From Wurfbainia villosa (taxonomy: Eukaryota > Streptophyta > Magnoliopsida > Zingiberales > Zingiberaceae), in NCBI GenBank assembly GCA_025175895.1, contig CM046003.1, forward strand, positions 49,160,335 to 49,224,334: a stretch of DNA of 64,000 nucleotides, read 5' to 3'. Below the pieces are notes generated by a model. The model saw only the letters and a program-made list of their open reading frames with translations, was not told the DNA's origin and did no database searches. This document shows, piece after piece, positions 47,512 through 59,741 of this stretch (its first letter is position 1; each line of letters begins with the position of its first letter). The translations under genes and the position numbers were made by a program.

Positions 47512-49442
47512 TGTAACACCCCCCTAGTCTTTCCACTCTCTACTAGGGAAGATGTCACTACTTTACTGTCTTATTCTTAAATTCATGCAATATACTAACG
47601 TAATATGCTAACAACTAAAATGATCATAAGGACTTTGACATCACTTAAATAATAACCATTTCAAGATCTTCACATGACATGCAATTATTAAGACTAACCC
47701 AACATGACTCTAGCATTCTTTGGTCTCAACCATAAGCAATCCAATTGAACTTCAACAATAAAAAAAAACAACTAGAAACTTAAAATATGGGTTAGACATC
47801 TGCACTTAGGATCTTTTATTTCCACTGTTCCGTCGCCACACACACCAAACACTTCGTCTGCCATGCCACCTCACTGAAACTTTTCTTTACCTTTATCTAT
47901 AGTATAAGGAAATGCAAACTATAAGCAATAACGCTTAGTAAGTACTTTCTATGCTCACAAAAACATGCATTGTATGAAATCATGCAACTAGTTCTCTTAT
48001 CCTAGATACATTGATACACATGCAAATATAACTGGAAATCATAACTCTGATTATATGTCTCTTGTATAAATCATGCTCTTAAGTATTTTAAACCTTGTAA
48101 ACAGTGTATCTGATCTGGAATGATTAACTTTAAAAACTTTTACTTATACTTATACTGATACTTCAAAATAATAATCATCCTGGATATGGGCCCGACATAA
48201 TACCAATGCACACTTTCCTAATAGGCCGGGGTGGCCAACCACTGAACCTACTAGGTAATCGAGGCGAGGGCCTTGGCAGTGAATGATGCAGTACATGCCC
48301 TGTCAAAAGTAAAATACTTCCTTTATACTTATATTCTTATACATACTAAAAACAAATGCTCTTAATCCCCTAAACTACGAATGGGGAGCACCATAAAGAT
48401 CATTATGCTCTTGACCCCCAAAACTAAAATCGGGAGCATACTGAAGATCGTCGTGCTCTTAATCCCCAATTCGAACGGGGAGCATCTTTAAATTTTCTAT
48501 ATAAAGGAAATATTTTTACATCTTATTCTACATCATGCATATAATTGTATGCTACAACTCATCTACAACATGCATGATCATAAATCACATTTTTATCATG
48601 GATCTAAACATGATACTAAATCAAACATGACATAATGGGTAAAAATCATGTAACTAAAAATACCATGTAACTGGAAATAACATGCACATAAAAATATATC
48701 AATGATATACGATAACTACTTATACTGCAGGTGAGCAATACTTACATCCTACGCTTTTTTATCAATTTATACCGTTAGATTTCGTAAAAAAAAGATCTCC
48801 TTCGTATTTCTTTGCTTTAGCGTGATCCTCTACCAAGTTATTAAGGAGATCCCTTTTGAAAATTTTCTCTTGAATTATTTCACGGTGGAGAAATTATAGA
48901 GGCTCTGCTTTTTTTCTTTTGTTTTCCTCGGTGGAGAGAGGATCGACGTTTGGAAAAAATGAGAGGGAGAGATGAGAGGCGGTGGGAGAGAAGAGGAGGT
49001 GTGGGTGTTGGTCGGCGTTGGGAGAGAAGAGGAGGAGAGAGAGAGCATGGGTGGGTGGTTGGGAAAAAAACAAGAGAGAGAAAAAATAAAAGAAATCTAT
49101 ATATATAAATTAAGATTTTTCTTAACCTAATTACTCTTTTAAATAATTAGTCAAATTAACCAATCTCTTCTTTTTTTCGCCTATAGATATATTTTGTTAT
49201 ATCTTACTCATTGGTAATCTTATGACTTAGTAGTAGGGAGCCTATTCCCCTAAACCAACGGTTCATGGTTTGAGCCTCGGCTAATGAATGATTTATTCGA
49301 TTTTTTTTTAATTCCTATTCTTAATTATTCCTATTCTTTTTTTATAATTATTATTCTATTCTTATTTTTATTATTTCTATTCTTATTTTTATTTCTATTT
49401 TCCTCTAATAAAAATATAGGAACTAGAATTTGGGTTGTTACA
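47512..49442 (-). mobile_element. Solo LTR in element E (TSD GTATT)
   Basis: 1931 bases beginning TGTAACACCC and ending GGGTTGTTACA, flanked by GTATT (47507-47511 and 49443-49447). Removing it restores continuity with the homologous stretch of element B (about 26000). No gag, pol, primer site or internal region is present, so it is a solo LTR, formed by recombination between two LTRs. The purine-rich, GC-richer region is near the right end (48900-49080), which suggests minus sense. It also contains GGGAGCA-type short repeats (48380-48490). Confidence 0.82.
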
Positions 49443-51480
49443 GTATTCCTCCTTGAGAAGATTCAGAACTCTTTGTTGAAAGAGAGATGAACATTTGAGA
49501 TTATGCATCGATTATCGATGATGAATACAGTAGTTGTTGAGAATGAATATCCTTCGTTGTGGATAAATGAATTGTTTAGATCAGCTAAGGACACTTGTGT
49601 ATACTCTAAGGTTGATTTACGATTGGAGCATTGATATTGTAGTGACATGGTGTCATACAATTATCATTGTCGTTGTGATGATTAATATATATGTCATTAG
49701 CTTAGAGTAAAGGGGATGCAGGTGTGTAGAGACGATAATTTCATACTTGGTATGAATTGTATGAGTTTTGATTAAGTTGTTAGACTAATTAACGATTTAG
49801 TCGCCACTGGATTTAAGAATCATGTATCCTGGACACGATTGGATCATTTTGTGGTTGTTGGAGTTGCGTAACCTGGCCACTGTTGATTGTGGTAGTTGGA
49901 GTTGCGCACTCGACCATCGTACATGGTGGTTTTCCTTGTATGTTTTGGTTAATTCCGTAGATGTGGATAAAATGCTTGGCATTACTATACCCCGGACTTG
50001 TTTGATAAAGGTGATGATGGAAATCATTTAGTCGGAAGCTGGTGAAATCAGTTACAAGACCTAGATGGTGGTTAACTTTTACATGAGTATTAGTTAATCC
50101 TTTTGGAGTGGATAAAAAGGATGATGTACACAGATGCGTCGTTTCAGGGATCGGAACGATTCCGATGCAGTTGAATGAGGCATATCTTATGCCTACGTCA
50201 GTTAAGAAACTACAAGATAGTCTATCATATACATGACATGACTTTAGTAGTTATTATCTGGATTTGTAGTTGTATGGAGCAGGAATGCTCATAGGATTTT
50301 GACTAGCTATGGGGTAGCTACTATAGAGTTGCTGGTACGCAAACAGTTGTAACAAGTGAGATTGATCGCTATAGTCTTCCATGCACTTACAGAGTGTGTG
50401 GTAAAGTGGATTTTGAATGGTTGATGAACTTCTCTTTTGAGAAGATAATTCCCTGTCTCTAATATGGATATGTGTTCTGGACACGCATCCACTTAAGAAG
50501 GAGTTGCTGCATGAGGCACATCATTAGATATTTGCTATTCGTCCTGATAATACTCGGATGTACTGAGATTTGAGATGTTTATACTGGTGGGAATGGTATG
50601 AAGAGAGATACCGCAGACTTTGTTGCTGGGTATTTAGTATACCAGTAGGTGAAAGTTAAACATCAGAAACCCGCTGGATTGCTCCAGGAAATTCCGATTT
50701 TGGAATGGAAGTGGGAGCGTATCACTATGGATTTTGTTATGGGATTGCTTAGAACCCATAAAAGACATGATGTGATTTGGGTGATCATGGATCGACTAAC
50801 CAAATCAGCTCACTCTCTGCCTATGCATGGAATGGACTTGTTGGATTGTCCGACAGAGTTGTATTGTGGAAAGATTATCAGACTGCGTGGGGTACTTTTA
50901 AGTACCATATCGGATGGAGATCCGCAATTTACCTCGCGATTTTTTTTGACAGAGTCTGCATCAGACTATGGGCACAAAGCTTTGGCTTAGTGCAACATTT
51001 CATTTGCAGACTGATGAACTGTCTGAGCATATCATACAGACGTTGGAGGATCTATTCAGATCCTGTGTCATGGATTTCAAAGGCAGTTGAGAGGACCACG
51101 TTCATTCAGTGGAATATGACACTTTATTAGCCCATTTGAGATATTAGCATGGATTGGAAGTGTAGCGTATTGATTGGCTTTACCTCCTACACTAGCAGAT
51201 ATTCATAATGTATTTCCTGTTTCTATGTTGAGGAAATACGTGCCATGTTATTATCATGTTCTGAAGGAGGTATTAATCTCACTCAGTCTAATGCGACTTA
51301 TGAGAATATTCCGGTGTGAATTCTTCATCACAAGGGGGTGTCTGCTGTGAAACAAGACCATTCGACTCGTAAAGGTTGGATGACAGTATCCTACTGATAA
51401 GGAGGCTACATGGGAGCTGGAAGATACTATCCGAGCTCGATATCCTCATTTGTTCACTTGAGGCATGTAGTAGTTCAAGA
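49443..51480 (+). pseudogene. Eroded RT/RNase H and integrase of element E
   Basis: Just after the solo LTR, FEIMHRLSMM-type frames correspond to the RT motif region also seen in B (about 26040). From 50649 the integrase core is readable: HQKPAGLLQEIPILEWKWER, then ITMDFVMGLLRTHKRHD (first catalytic Asp kept), VIMDRLTKSAHSLP, ISDGDPQFTSRF (second Asp; GD for RD). After a frameshift near 50945 the Glu-containing motif is no longer intact. The C-terminal part (about 51190-51470) retains chromodomain-type wording such as TLRKYVPC, ILHHKG and EATWELEDTIRARYPHL in changing frames. It is followed by the polypurine tract at 51538. Not functional. Confidence 0.7.
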
Positions 51481-51537
51481 AATCTCTTGAGTTGGTTCTT
51501 GTATGTTAGTATGAAATTTAGGGACCAAATTTTTATT

Positions 51538-51549
51538 AGTGGGGGAGAA
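51538..51549 (+). other. Polypurine tract of element E
   Basis: AGTGGGGGAGAA adjoins the 3' LTR at 51550; identical to B and G. Confidence 0.88.
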
Positions 51550-53535
51550 TGTAAAATACCGAAAAATAATAATAATAATATATAAAATATCCTTGTTAAT
51601 TAAGAAATTATCTGATGGAATTTTCAGAAATTTTTCTAGATTTAAACAGAAGTTTTATGGATATTTCATGGGGATAAAGCTGATAGGCTTTTGTAAAGCC
51701 TGTTTAGACTATCTACTAGGAATTAATAGATTTAATTAAAAACCTATTATATTTCTTCTGTTTTCTCCCATTTCCCCGATTGACCGTTTTCTCCTCATTT
51801 CCCCGATTCCGCTCCTCTTCTTTTCTGTCGATCGCTCTTCGTCTTCGTTACTTGGATCACGATCACCCTTCGTCATGACTGAAGGCGGCAACGGTCAACC
51901 TACTCTCGGCATCTTCTTCCTCGCGACGAGCAGCGGTGAACCACCTTGATGGTGCCACGGACGCACCGACAAAGAAGTTGTGTGCAGTGGGGAGACTGTG
52001 TCGGCAGGAAGTCGAGTTGGGGATTTTCTCTGTCGATTGTCACCGGAGTGAGGAAAGGGCACGATGTTTTGCTGGCTTTCAGTCGATCTCTTCATCACGG
52101 CTTGTTTCTCACACAGGTAGCACGATGATGGCGGCGCTACGATCGGTTGTTTCCGGCTGGAGGTGGAGCTGTGGTGGCAGTTAGAGCAAGTGGGGGAGGA
52201 GTAACACCGGGAAATTCGGGATGGAGGTGCTTCGAATCGAGGTATAAAGTTGATATAGGATTATGATTTGATCTTAATATTAGAATTGGTATATGATTGG
52301 ATAATATATGTTTTGTTTGCAGGATTTTGGTTCGAGATATTCGCGTACGTGAAGACGATTGGTGTCTACAAAGCAGGTGGGTAATTCCTACCCTGGTCAG
52401 GTAGTTGTAATGCATACAGATTTAGATGCATGATCATCTTATATGATCATGTTACCTTGACCCTGCTCTTATTATCTTATGCTTGAACTTATCGTTGGAT
52501 GTATTTATGCTCAATTGTTGATATCACATATTCCCTATCATGATTTAGGAGTTATAGATGTGATGTAAATTGGCCTAGATGTTTAGTAGGGTGTAAATGT
52601 TGGTACGGGTGATGACCAAATTTATAAATTGGCAAAAAGGTCATTCGTGGGTAGGTAATGCCCTAAATGTAGGATTTATTTCCAATACCCATATGTTGCA
52701 TACTTGTTACCAACCATGTGTTGTGTAATAGTTAAGTGAAGGGTGATTAGTGTGTCGCTATGGACCGGTGGTCCCAACTTGATATGATCAGTCGAGTACG
52801 ACTCTCTATAGGATAGAGAGTTCATCGATCAGTTGAGTACGACTCTCTATTGGATAGAGAGTTATGATCAGTCGAGTATGACTCTCTACAGGATAGAGAG
52901 TGCATCGATCAGTTGAGTACGACTCTCTATTGGATAGAGAGTTATGATCAGTTGAGTATGGCTCTCTACAGGATAGAGGGTCTATCGATCAGTTGAGTAC
53001 GACACTCTACAATATAGAGAGTGTATTGATCAGATGGGTACGACTCTTTGTTGAACAGAGAGTCTGTGGTAGATGGTTGTACGTGTGACAACATACTCAT
53101 GTCATTTGCATGCATTCTGACGACGTAGTCTCCCTTGGAGTTGAGAGAGTCATCAGTCATCTTGCCTCCTAGGTTACTCCCCGAGGAGTAACTGGTGTGA
53201 GGGCAGAGCATCTATTGTGTCGTACTCTATCACTATAGACGGTGGTAGTTGGAGTTGCGTGCAATTGTCCTAGGTGAATGACACTCGATCGCTCATTGGT
53301 AGTGTCAGTCGGAGTGGCCAGCAGCAGGGACCCCTATTGTGTAGCGAGCTCTTTACGCTCATATGCTACTTGACCATACTGCCCACTCGGCCACTCTATA
53401 GCAGTGGTTGGTGTGAGTTGGGACAATTGTCATTTCGTGCCACCTAGGTCACACTGGGGTTGTGGTAGTGAGTAGGGGTGCATAGACATGACCATGCATG
53501 CTGCATTGCCGTATCTGATGGCGCTTTGCATATTA

Positions 53536-53573
<38 letters not shown>

Positions 53574-54457
53574 ATGGTTGTGATTAATATATATATATAG
53601 ATGTAGTCTATATATATATGCTTATTATGATGTTGCATTTGATTGTACTATGCTTGCTGCATTTGGTTGTACATCATATTCATGCATGATTCTTGCATAT
53701 GTTATACGGTTGTGTCGAATACTGGTATATGTGTTGGACATACCATTAGATACCTTGACATGTAGCTTGAGTATATTGTGAGTGGATCTTACTCTTCTTG
53801 TTATATATATGTTGGATATATGTTCAGGTTGGATCAGAGTAGCGTAGCAGACTTCAGGTATGTCTGCATTTTACGTTGTTCATTTAGTTAGACGGTATAT
53901 GCTTGTATTTATATACTATGATGATATACCTATTGTACCTCTAGATTATGTTATTGAATTACATGTGATATTACATATCTATATTTTTTCTATTACCTGC
54001 TGAGTTTTACTCAGCACCACCACGAACCCTGGGTTTTTCTGTCACCCAGGTAACAGGTAGAAGTCTTTGTGACGGCTTGGAGCACCGCTGGCTGACATCT
54101 CATCTCACCTCCGAGTCTCCCATGTTTGTTTTGGGCTTTTCGCACATTGTGATATGTATTTGGAGTTTTTCTGATGTACTATGTTGTGGACTTGTGGATT
54201 TTGATTTTATCGCTATTCCGTTATGTTGTGATGTGTTAGTCATACCAGTATGCACTGTGTAGTTGTGATGTTGTTGTGTCTCATGTTTCCTCTGTGTATT
54301 TGTTGTAGTTAGTTTGTTATGTTGTTGTGGTTGTTTACATATTTACATGTTGTTGTTGTTGTGGCCTACGGGCTTTGTATTAACCCGAAATGTTGCCACG
54401 TACAGGGGAGATGTCGTCTGTTTGCTTTTCGGCATGACATGCTCTCGGGGCGTGACA
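51550..54457 (+). repeat. 3' LTR of element E
   Basis: 2908 bases, TGTAAAATACCG to CTCGGGGCGTGACA. Contains the regular hairpin array (52786-53068) and a TA tract (53539-53571). Otherwise matches the 5' LTR closely. Confidence 0.92.
52786..53068. repeat. Hairpin minisatellite in E 3' LTR
   Basis: Seven units of about 40 bp: GATCAGTCGAGTACG, ACTCTCTA, loop, TAGAGAGT, then a short spacer. Each unit is an inverted repeat with 8-bp arms. Element G's LTRs carry two such units (about 6460-6530). Confidence 0.85.
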
Positions 54458-54462
54458 AACAC

Positions 54463-55800
54463 CTTGCTTGTTTCCTTGTTTAATTAAACTCTTACATGCT
54501 TTAGTTTATTTTACTTGCTTAATTTAGAATGGACTAGATAGGAAACAAAGTAGTTTTAACTTGAACAATCTAGTACTAAGACGAAGTGAACTGATGCTTT
54601 AGTTTATTTTACTTGCTTAATTTAGAATGGACTAGATAGGAAACAAAGTAGTTTAAACTTGAACAATCTAGTACTAAGACGAAGTGAACTGATAGTAAGT
54701 GAGAAAAGCTCTTCGAAGTGCATGTCTAGGAAGTGGTCGTTGTTCCGATAACCAAAAAGGCCATGTGCCTCGCCACGACTTGGTGCATTAAGTCGAGTGG
54801 AACTGACCGAAGCTAACTCACTAAGTCTTTAACTAGTTAGACTAAGGCTTAGTCCAAAGTGAATCAAGTACTTGATTCCTTCATTGACTTTTTCTAGGAA
54901 GTGGTCGTTGCTCTGATATCCAAGAAGGTCGTGTGCCTCGCCACGACCTAGAAGTCAATGCTGGAAAAGCCTACTTGACTAGCTAAGCTAAGCTTGAATT
55001 TAACACAAGTTTAAACACTTTGAAATTACTCATTAAATTTAATTAAGATAAAAAGAAGTCCTCATCTCACAAAACTCATAGGAGTAACATATATTGAAAA
55101 CCTAGCTTGGGTGAGATGATTTAGAATTAAGAAAGCTTAATTAGTTAAATACAATTTACTTAAACTTAACAAATTTACTCAAATATACTTAAACTAAACA
55201 AATTTACTTAAACTAAACATAACAAATTTATTTAACTAAACTAAAACAAATTTACCTAACTTAACAAATTTAATTAAAATTTAACCAATCAACCCAAACT
55301 CAACCCAATCTATTCAATCAAATTAAATCAACCAACAAAATTAAATAAAATCAACTAAACTGAATTAAACATAAAAATTAATCGATTTCAGTCGACTGGA
55401 TATTTCCAGTCGACTCGAAAAGGGTCAACTGAATCAACTTCAGTTGCCTCCAAGTCTTGAGAAGGTAAAAACATGACTTCAGTTGGCTGAAACTAATTTA
55501 GTCGACGGGAATGTAATGATAGATAAAAGATAAGTGTTGCAATAAATGATAAAATTAATTATAGTTGACTGAAACAAGTTCAGTCAACTTTAATTCAGTC
55601 AACTGAACTATTTCAAATCGACTGGATTCTCTCTATAAGACTAGCGCTAGGGCAGTGCCAAGTTGACTCACATCCACCTTAATCCACCGTGAAAACCTTA
55701 TTTTGAGCCCTTCAAAGTGTCTAGGTCATCATATCTCTCTGATAACATCGTCTATAATGCCGAGGTAATAATCCTAAACTCTAAATTCAATTATTTTTTT
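54463..55800 (+). other. Noncoding internal region of Z with repeats
   Basis: No ORF of note. It holds a 98-bp tandem duplication (54496-54593 and 54594-54691, nearly identical), a spaced direct repeat around CGTGTGCCTCGCCACGAC (about 54725-54775 and 54891-54950), an A/T-rich stretch of AACAAATTTAC-type repeats (55140-55360), and an AGTCGACT/AGTCAACT-motif cluster (55385-55640). Confidence 0.7.
54496..54691. repeat. 98-bp tandem duplication
   Basis: Two adjacent copies starting ATGCTTTAGTTTATTTTACT that differ at one or two positions. The near identity implies a duplication younger than the surrounding element. Confidence 0.9.
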
Positions 55801-55872
55801 TAAATATTAAATAGTTGTAATTTAATTAGGGGTAAAAAAAGAGTTGTTGAGGTTGAGTCATCTACTCCATGC

Positions 55873-56952
55873 ATGGACATTAGGTTCTCTACTGAGGGGC
55901 ATAAGATTAGATTTGAGAACACTCTTTATACTCCCATGCCTACTAGATACATCAGCAGATCATTTTTTAGTAACTCATGCACATCTAGTATAGAAGTCAT
56001 AACACATTACGGATTAGAAAAATTAGTTTATTGTAAAAACTCTATTAACATAGACATATGTGCAGAGTTTTTCAATAATTTTAGTAAAATTGATGATCTT
56101 GCATATTCGACTAGAGTATAGGTTAAGGATTTTATTTTTACCCCCTCTATGTTGAGAGAGCATCTAGGACTCATGCATTCATCATGTCCGGTTACATGTT
56201 TTCCATCCACTGAGTTACCGTACGGTGACCCCTACTCACACATTACATTAGATAGGATACACTTGCTTCTATTTGGTGAGGAGAGGACTCCATCTATGAG
56301 TATCTTCAGTTCTACTAGACTCAGAGTACAGGACTATGCCCTGTATCGAGTCATAGTGAACTGCATTCTGCCACTCACCACTAGGGACATCACTATGATG
56401 CATCCCTGTCATTCATTTCTACTTTATGCACTTAGTCATAAATTAGATATAGACATTAGTTTATAGATGTTCCATTCTATCATTCATCATTCTAGGTCAG
56501 TTACTAGCAGAAAGACACATTTGTCTTACTGCCATGTCATCACATCCTTACTAGCCACATTAGGATTTGATGTTACCACAGGTAACGTCAAACAACTTAC
56601 TGAGTATGACATGATAGGTTCTAGGCAATTTGGTTTAGCTAAAATAGGTTTAGATGAGAATAATGTCCTAGCATGGAAGAGAGAGCACCACTCCGAGTCT
56701 AAGCATCAGGAAGCCCTAGGATTTGACAGTCTATCACCATTTCTTGGGATTCCAGCACCTCCTATTGTAGCAGAGAGATTATCCAGATTGGAGGATGCGA
56801 TGCAGCGCCAGGAGCAGCAACATCAGGCTCATCATCTTGAGATGATGCAGATGCTTTAAGCGCAGCGAGAGGATCATCGAGAGATGATGGAGTTTTTTAG
56901 ATCTTGGAGCATGGGTCATCCACCCCCTCCACCCCCTCCACCTTTTGACTAG
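55873..56952 (+). pseudogene. Second ORF of Z: 'putative plant transposon protein'-like, three in-frame stops
   Basis: One continuous frame of about 359 codons broken by TAG at 56119, TAG at 56464 and TAA at 56857, ending at TAG 56950. Segments read PTRYISRSFFSNSC, ICAEFFNNFSKIDDLAYSTR, FTPSMLREHLGL, then ALYRVIVNCILP and HPCHSFLLYALSHKLDIDIS, and RKTHLSYCHVITSLLATLGF. This order (RxFYxN, a pre-'FTP' strand, 'LGL', a helical 'LP...HR' part, and 'LPYG...FG' near the end) is what I recall for the plant 'putative transposon protein' domain often found in gag-only and LARD elements. The C-terminus is Gln/His-rich and ends in a proline run. Function is unknown. The stops are single-base changes, so the ORF was lost recently relative to its age. 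Confidence 0.55.
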
Positions 56953-58207
56953 GACTGTTTTAGTTATGCTAGTTGTTACTATTTGAACTTAAATAATAAA
57001 TTGATAACTTTTAAATCTTGGTTGTGATTTGGACTATGCTTGGTAGACTAGGATGCTTTCATGTTCATTACTCAAAACTTATTTTATTAAGTAATATTAT
57101 ATATTTTCTTAAAAGAAAATTAAAAATCAATCTAGCTTAGGTCAATTTAGATTTCATGATCCTATAGATCTAGGTAAGCCTTCGTATCTCACAAACATGT
57201 TTGTGTATTGAGCCACGAAGATGAACATGAGATGTTAGGAGTGCACCCTTGGTTCTAGATGTAGATTCAGTGCATTGACATGAACCAACACGAGATTTAC
57301 AAGAGCAGATGAATCACTTCAGTGACTAACTCTAATTCAAAGTTTGATGATAATTTTATATCACTTCAGCTAATAAAGAGTTGGACATTTGCTTTAAGGA
57401 CGATTCTTACATGTATATTTTTAAATATAAAAAAAACAATATCTAGGAATTCATGCTTGGACATATTTTTCTATCACATTTACATCATCTTTAAAATTTT
57501 AAAAAATGTTGCTATTAAGGGGGAGTTAGAATTTTTGAAAATTTTGGAATTTGAAAAATATTGTTATTAAGGGGGAGTTAGAATTTTTGAATATTTTGGA
57601 ATTTGAAAAATATTGTTATTAAGTGGGAGTTAGAATTTTTGAATTTGAAAAATGTTTTTATTAGGAGTTAGAATTTTTGAAAATTTAGAGTTTGAAAAAT
57701 GTTTTTATTAAGGGCAATTTTCGAAAATTAGAACTTTAAAGAATTTTAAAGATTTTTTTAAAACATTTTAAGGGGATCATTGATAAATTTTGAAAATTGA
57801 GACATTAAGAGTTTTGAAAATTTTAGAAATTTAATCTTTTGAAAATTTTGAATCCAAAAAAATATAAGGAGAGATCCCATCTTTAAAATCTCATTTAAGG
57901 GGAGTATTGATATATTATTTTCAAAACTTAAGCATTTTTGATAGAGCTTGATCTTTAGTTTGTAAACTTTAATTCTCCTCTTATGGCATTTTGAACTTAA
58001 TGTTGTTTTTTGATGTATGCTAAAGGGGGAGAGAGGAATTTAAAGTTAGAAAGAAGAGACTTAAAGAGAGGGAGATTTAAAGTTCTTTATGCATATGAGC
58101 ATGTCATGCATATTCAATGCATTTATGATATATGCTATAATTGGATATTACAGTTTAATTCTTCTAACTTTAACTGATGTGTTGTCATATATAAAAAAGG
58201 GGGAGAT
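56953..58207 (+). other. 3' noncoding region of Z with purine-tract array and polypurine tract
   Basis: Contains four or five tandem copies of a 50-60-bp unit with AAGGGGGAGTTAGAATTTTT (about 57510-57720), further AGGGG tracts near 57768, 57897 and 58023, and the terminal tract AAAAAAGGGGGAGAT at 58193-58207, which abuts the 3' LTR. No coding sequence. Confidence 0.75.
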
Positions 58208-59497
58208 TGTTGATGCAGAGAGCATCACTCCTTGGTTTTGATGTATGAACCATAGTTAAAGTTAGGACTTACTTGTGTTCTAATATCAGTGTTAAGTGTG
58301 CAGACTTAACAGGAAGTCCTAGTAGGTCGTGTTGATCGGATGCTAGGCAGATGACTTGACAATTAGAAGGATCGAACACCAGACATGAAGTTCAGATGGG
58401 TCATGTGGACCGGACATTTGACATGAAGATTGGTTGGGTCAGGAGACCGAACAATCGATAAAAAGTCTAGATGGGCCAGGTAGATCAGACAACTAGTGGA
58501 AGCCCTGGTGAGTCAGATTGGATGTCAAGAATGGTAAGTTTGGTAGATAAGCCTCGAGTGAAGAGGTGAGGTCGAGTCCTCTTTAGGGGGACAAAGCTAG
58601 GCGTCGATCCGACAGAGAGTCCGTGTGAGACTTAGAAGTTGAGATCGGGCAATATTACTACTGCTATCTTGTTTTGTATTATCTATTTGTGCTAATCTCA
58701 TTTTGTAGGGATCAATCAACTGAATGGACTATAGTCGATTGACATCTAGTCGATTGGGTATGTTTCAGTCAACTGGATACTTAATTGGCAGGATTAACTG
58801 GTGATCGTTAAAAGATCTAGCAGTGTAGATGGGAAGAGTTTCAGTCAACTGAAGAGAAAAACATCCCGATATGGAGCTAGGTGACCTGGAGTCGACTGGA
58901 GTGTGTTCAGTTGACTGGAAGACCAGAAGTTTCATATCGACGGGCTGATGTGGATTTGACTGGAAGGCATTCCAGTCGACTGGAAAAGGTTTATAAAACA
59001 AGTGCTCGACCAGCTCCGAAAAAAATACTGCTACCACGTCAAAGTGCTACCTCTATTCATTCTCGTCTGCTAGAGCTTCAATTCCTCACAAAGACACACA
59101 TTCGACACTCCGTGCCTACTTCCAAATTTCCTTTAGTGTCGGTACAACTTAGCTCTAATTTTGTTTGTATTCATTTTCACTTTGTGTACTTAATTTCAAA
59201 AGAGAAGGTAGAGTGTTACCTATCTCTCATTATTTGTAAAAAGCAAACCCCTCCAAAGTTGAGAGTTCTCAAGTCGGAGTGTATATAGTGATTGCTCATC
59301 GAGGTAGCTCTCGGAAGAGCTACGGGCCTTGGAGTAGCAACCCTATTAGGGGTGTGAACTAAGTAAATAGATTGTGTCTTGATTTCATTTATTTCGCTGC
59401 TTACTCTAATTGAAAATATAAAATAAGTTTTGAAAATCTAAATAAAATTGTAACCTCCGAGATTCACCCCCCCCTCTCAAAATATTTCGATCCTACA
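58208..59497 (+). repeat. 3' LTR of element Z
   Basis: 1290 bases, TGTTGATGCAGAGAGCATC to TTCGATCCTACA, followed by CTTCT. Carries the same AGTCGACTGG motif array as the 5' LTR (about 58720-58985), with several sites changed to AGTCAACTGG or AGTTGACTGG. Confidence 0.92.
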
Positions 59498-59502
59498 CTT
59501 CT

Positions 59503-59741
59503 GACCTGTCGCTTAGCTTCCGGTCACCACCGAGGTTCCTCGACTCCTCGAGGTTCTCCTGGTGTCACTTGACCACTGAGATTTCTCATCCCGAGATTCT
59601 TCTGGTGTCGTTGACCTTAGCAAAGCTTAATACATTATCTGCAAACTCACCACAACATATGAGATAACAAGAATGACTTAACTTTGAATTTTTGTCATCA
59701 TCAAAACCTAGGTTCGATTATCTGGTGCCCCTGTACCAACA
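59503..59741 (-). repeat. 5' LTR, inner part, of the truncated minus-strand element
   Basis: Continues the LTR broken at 1142 after Z's CTTCT duplication and ends CCTGTACCAACA. CGAGGTTC/CGAGATTC repeats with CTGGTGTC (59545-59620). Confidence 0.7.
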
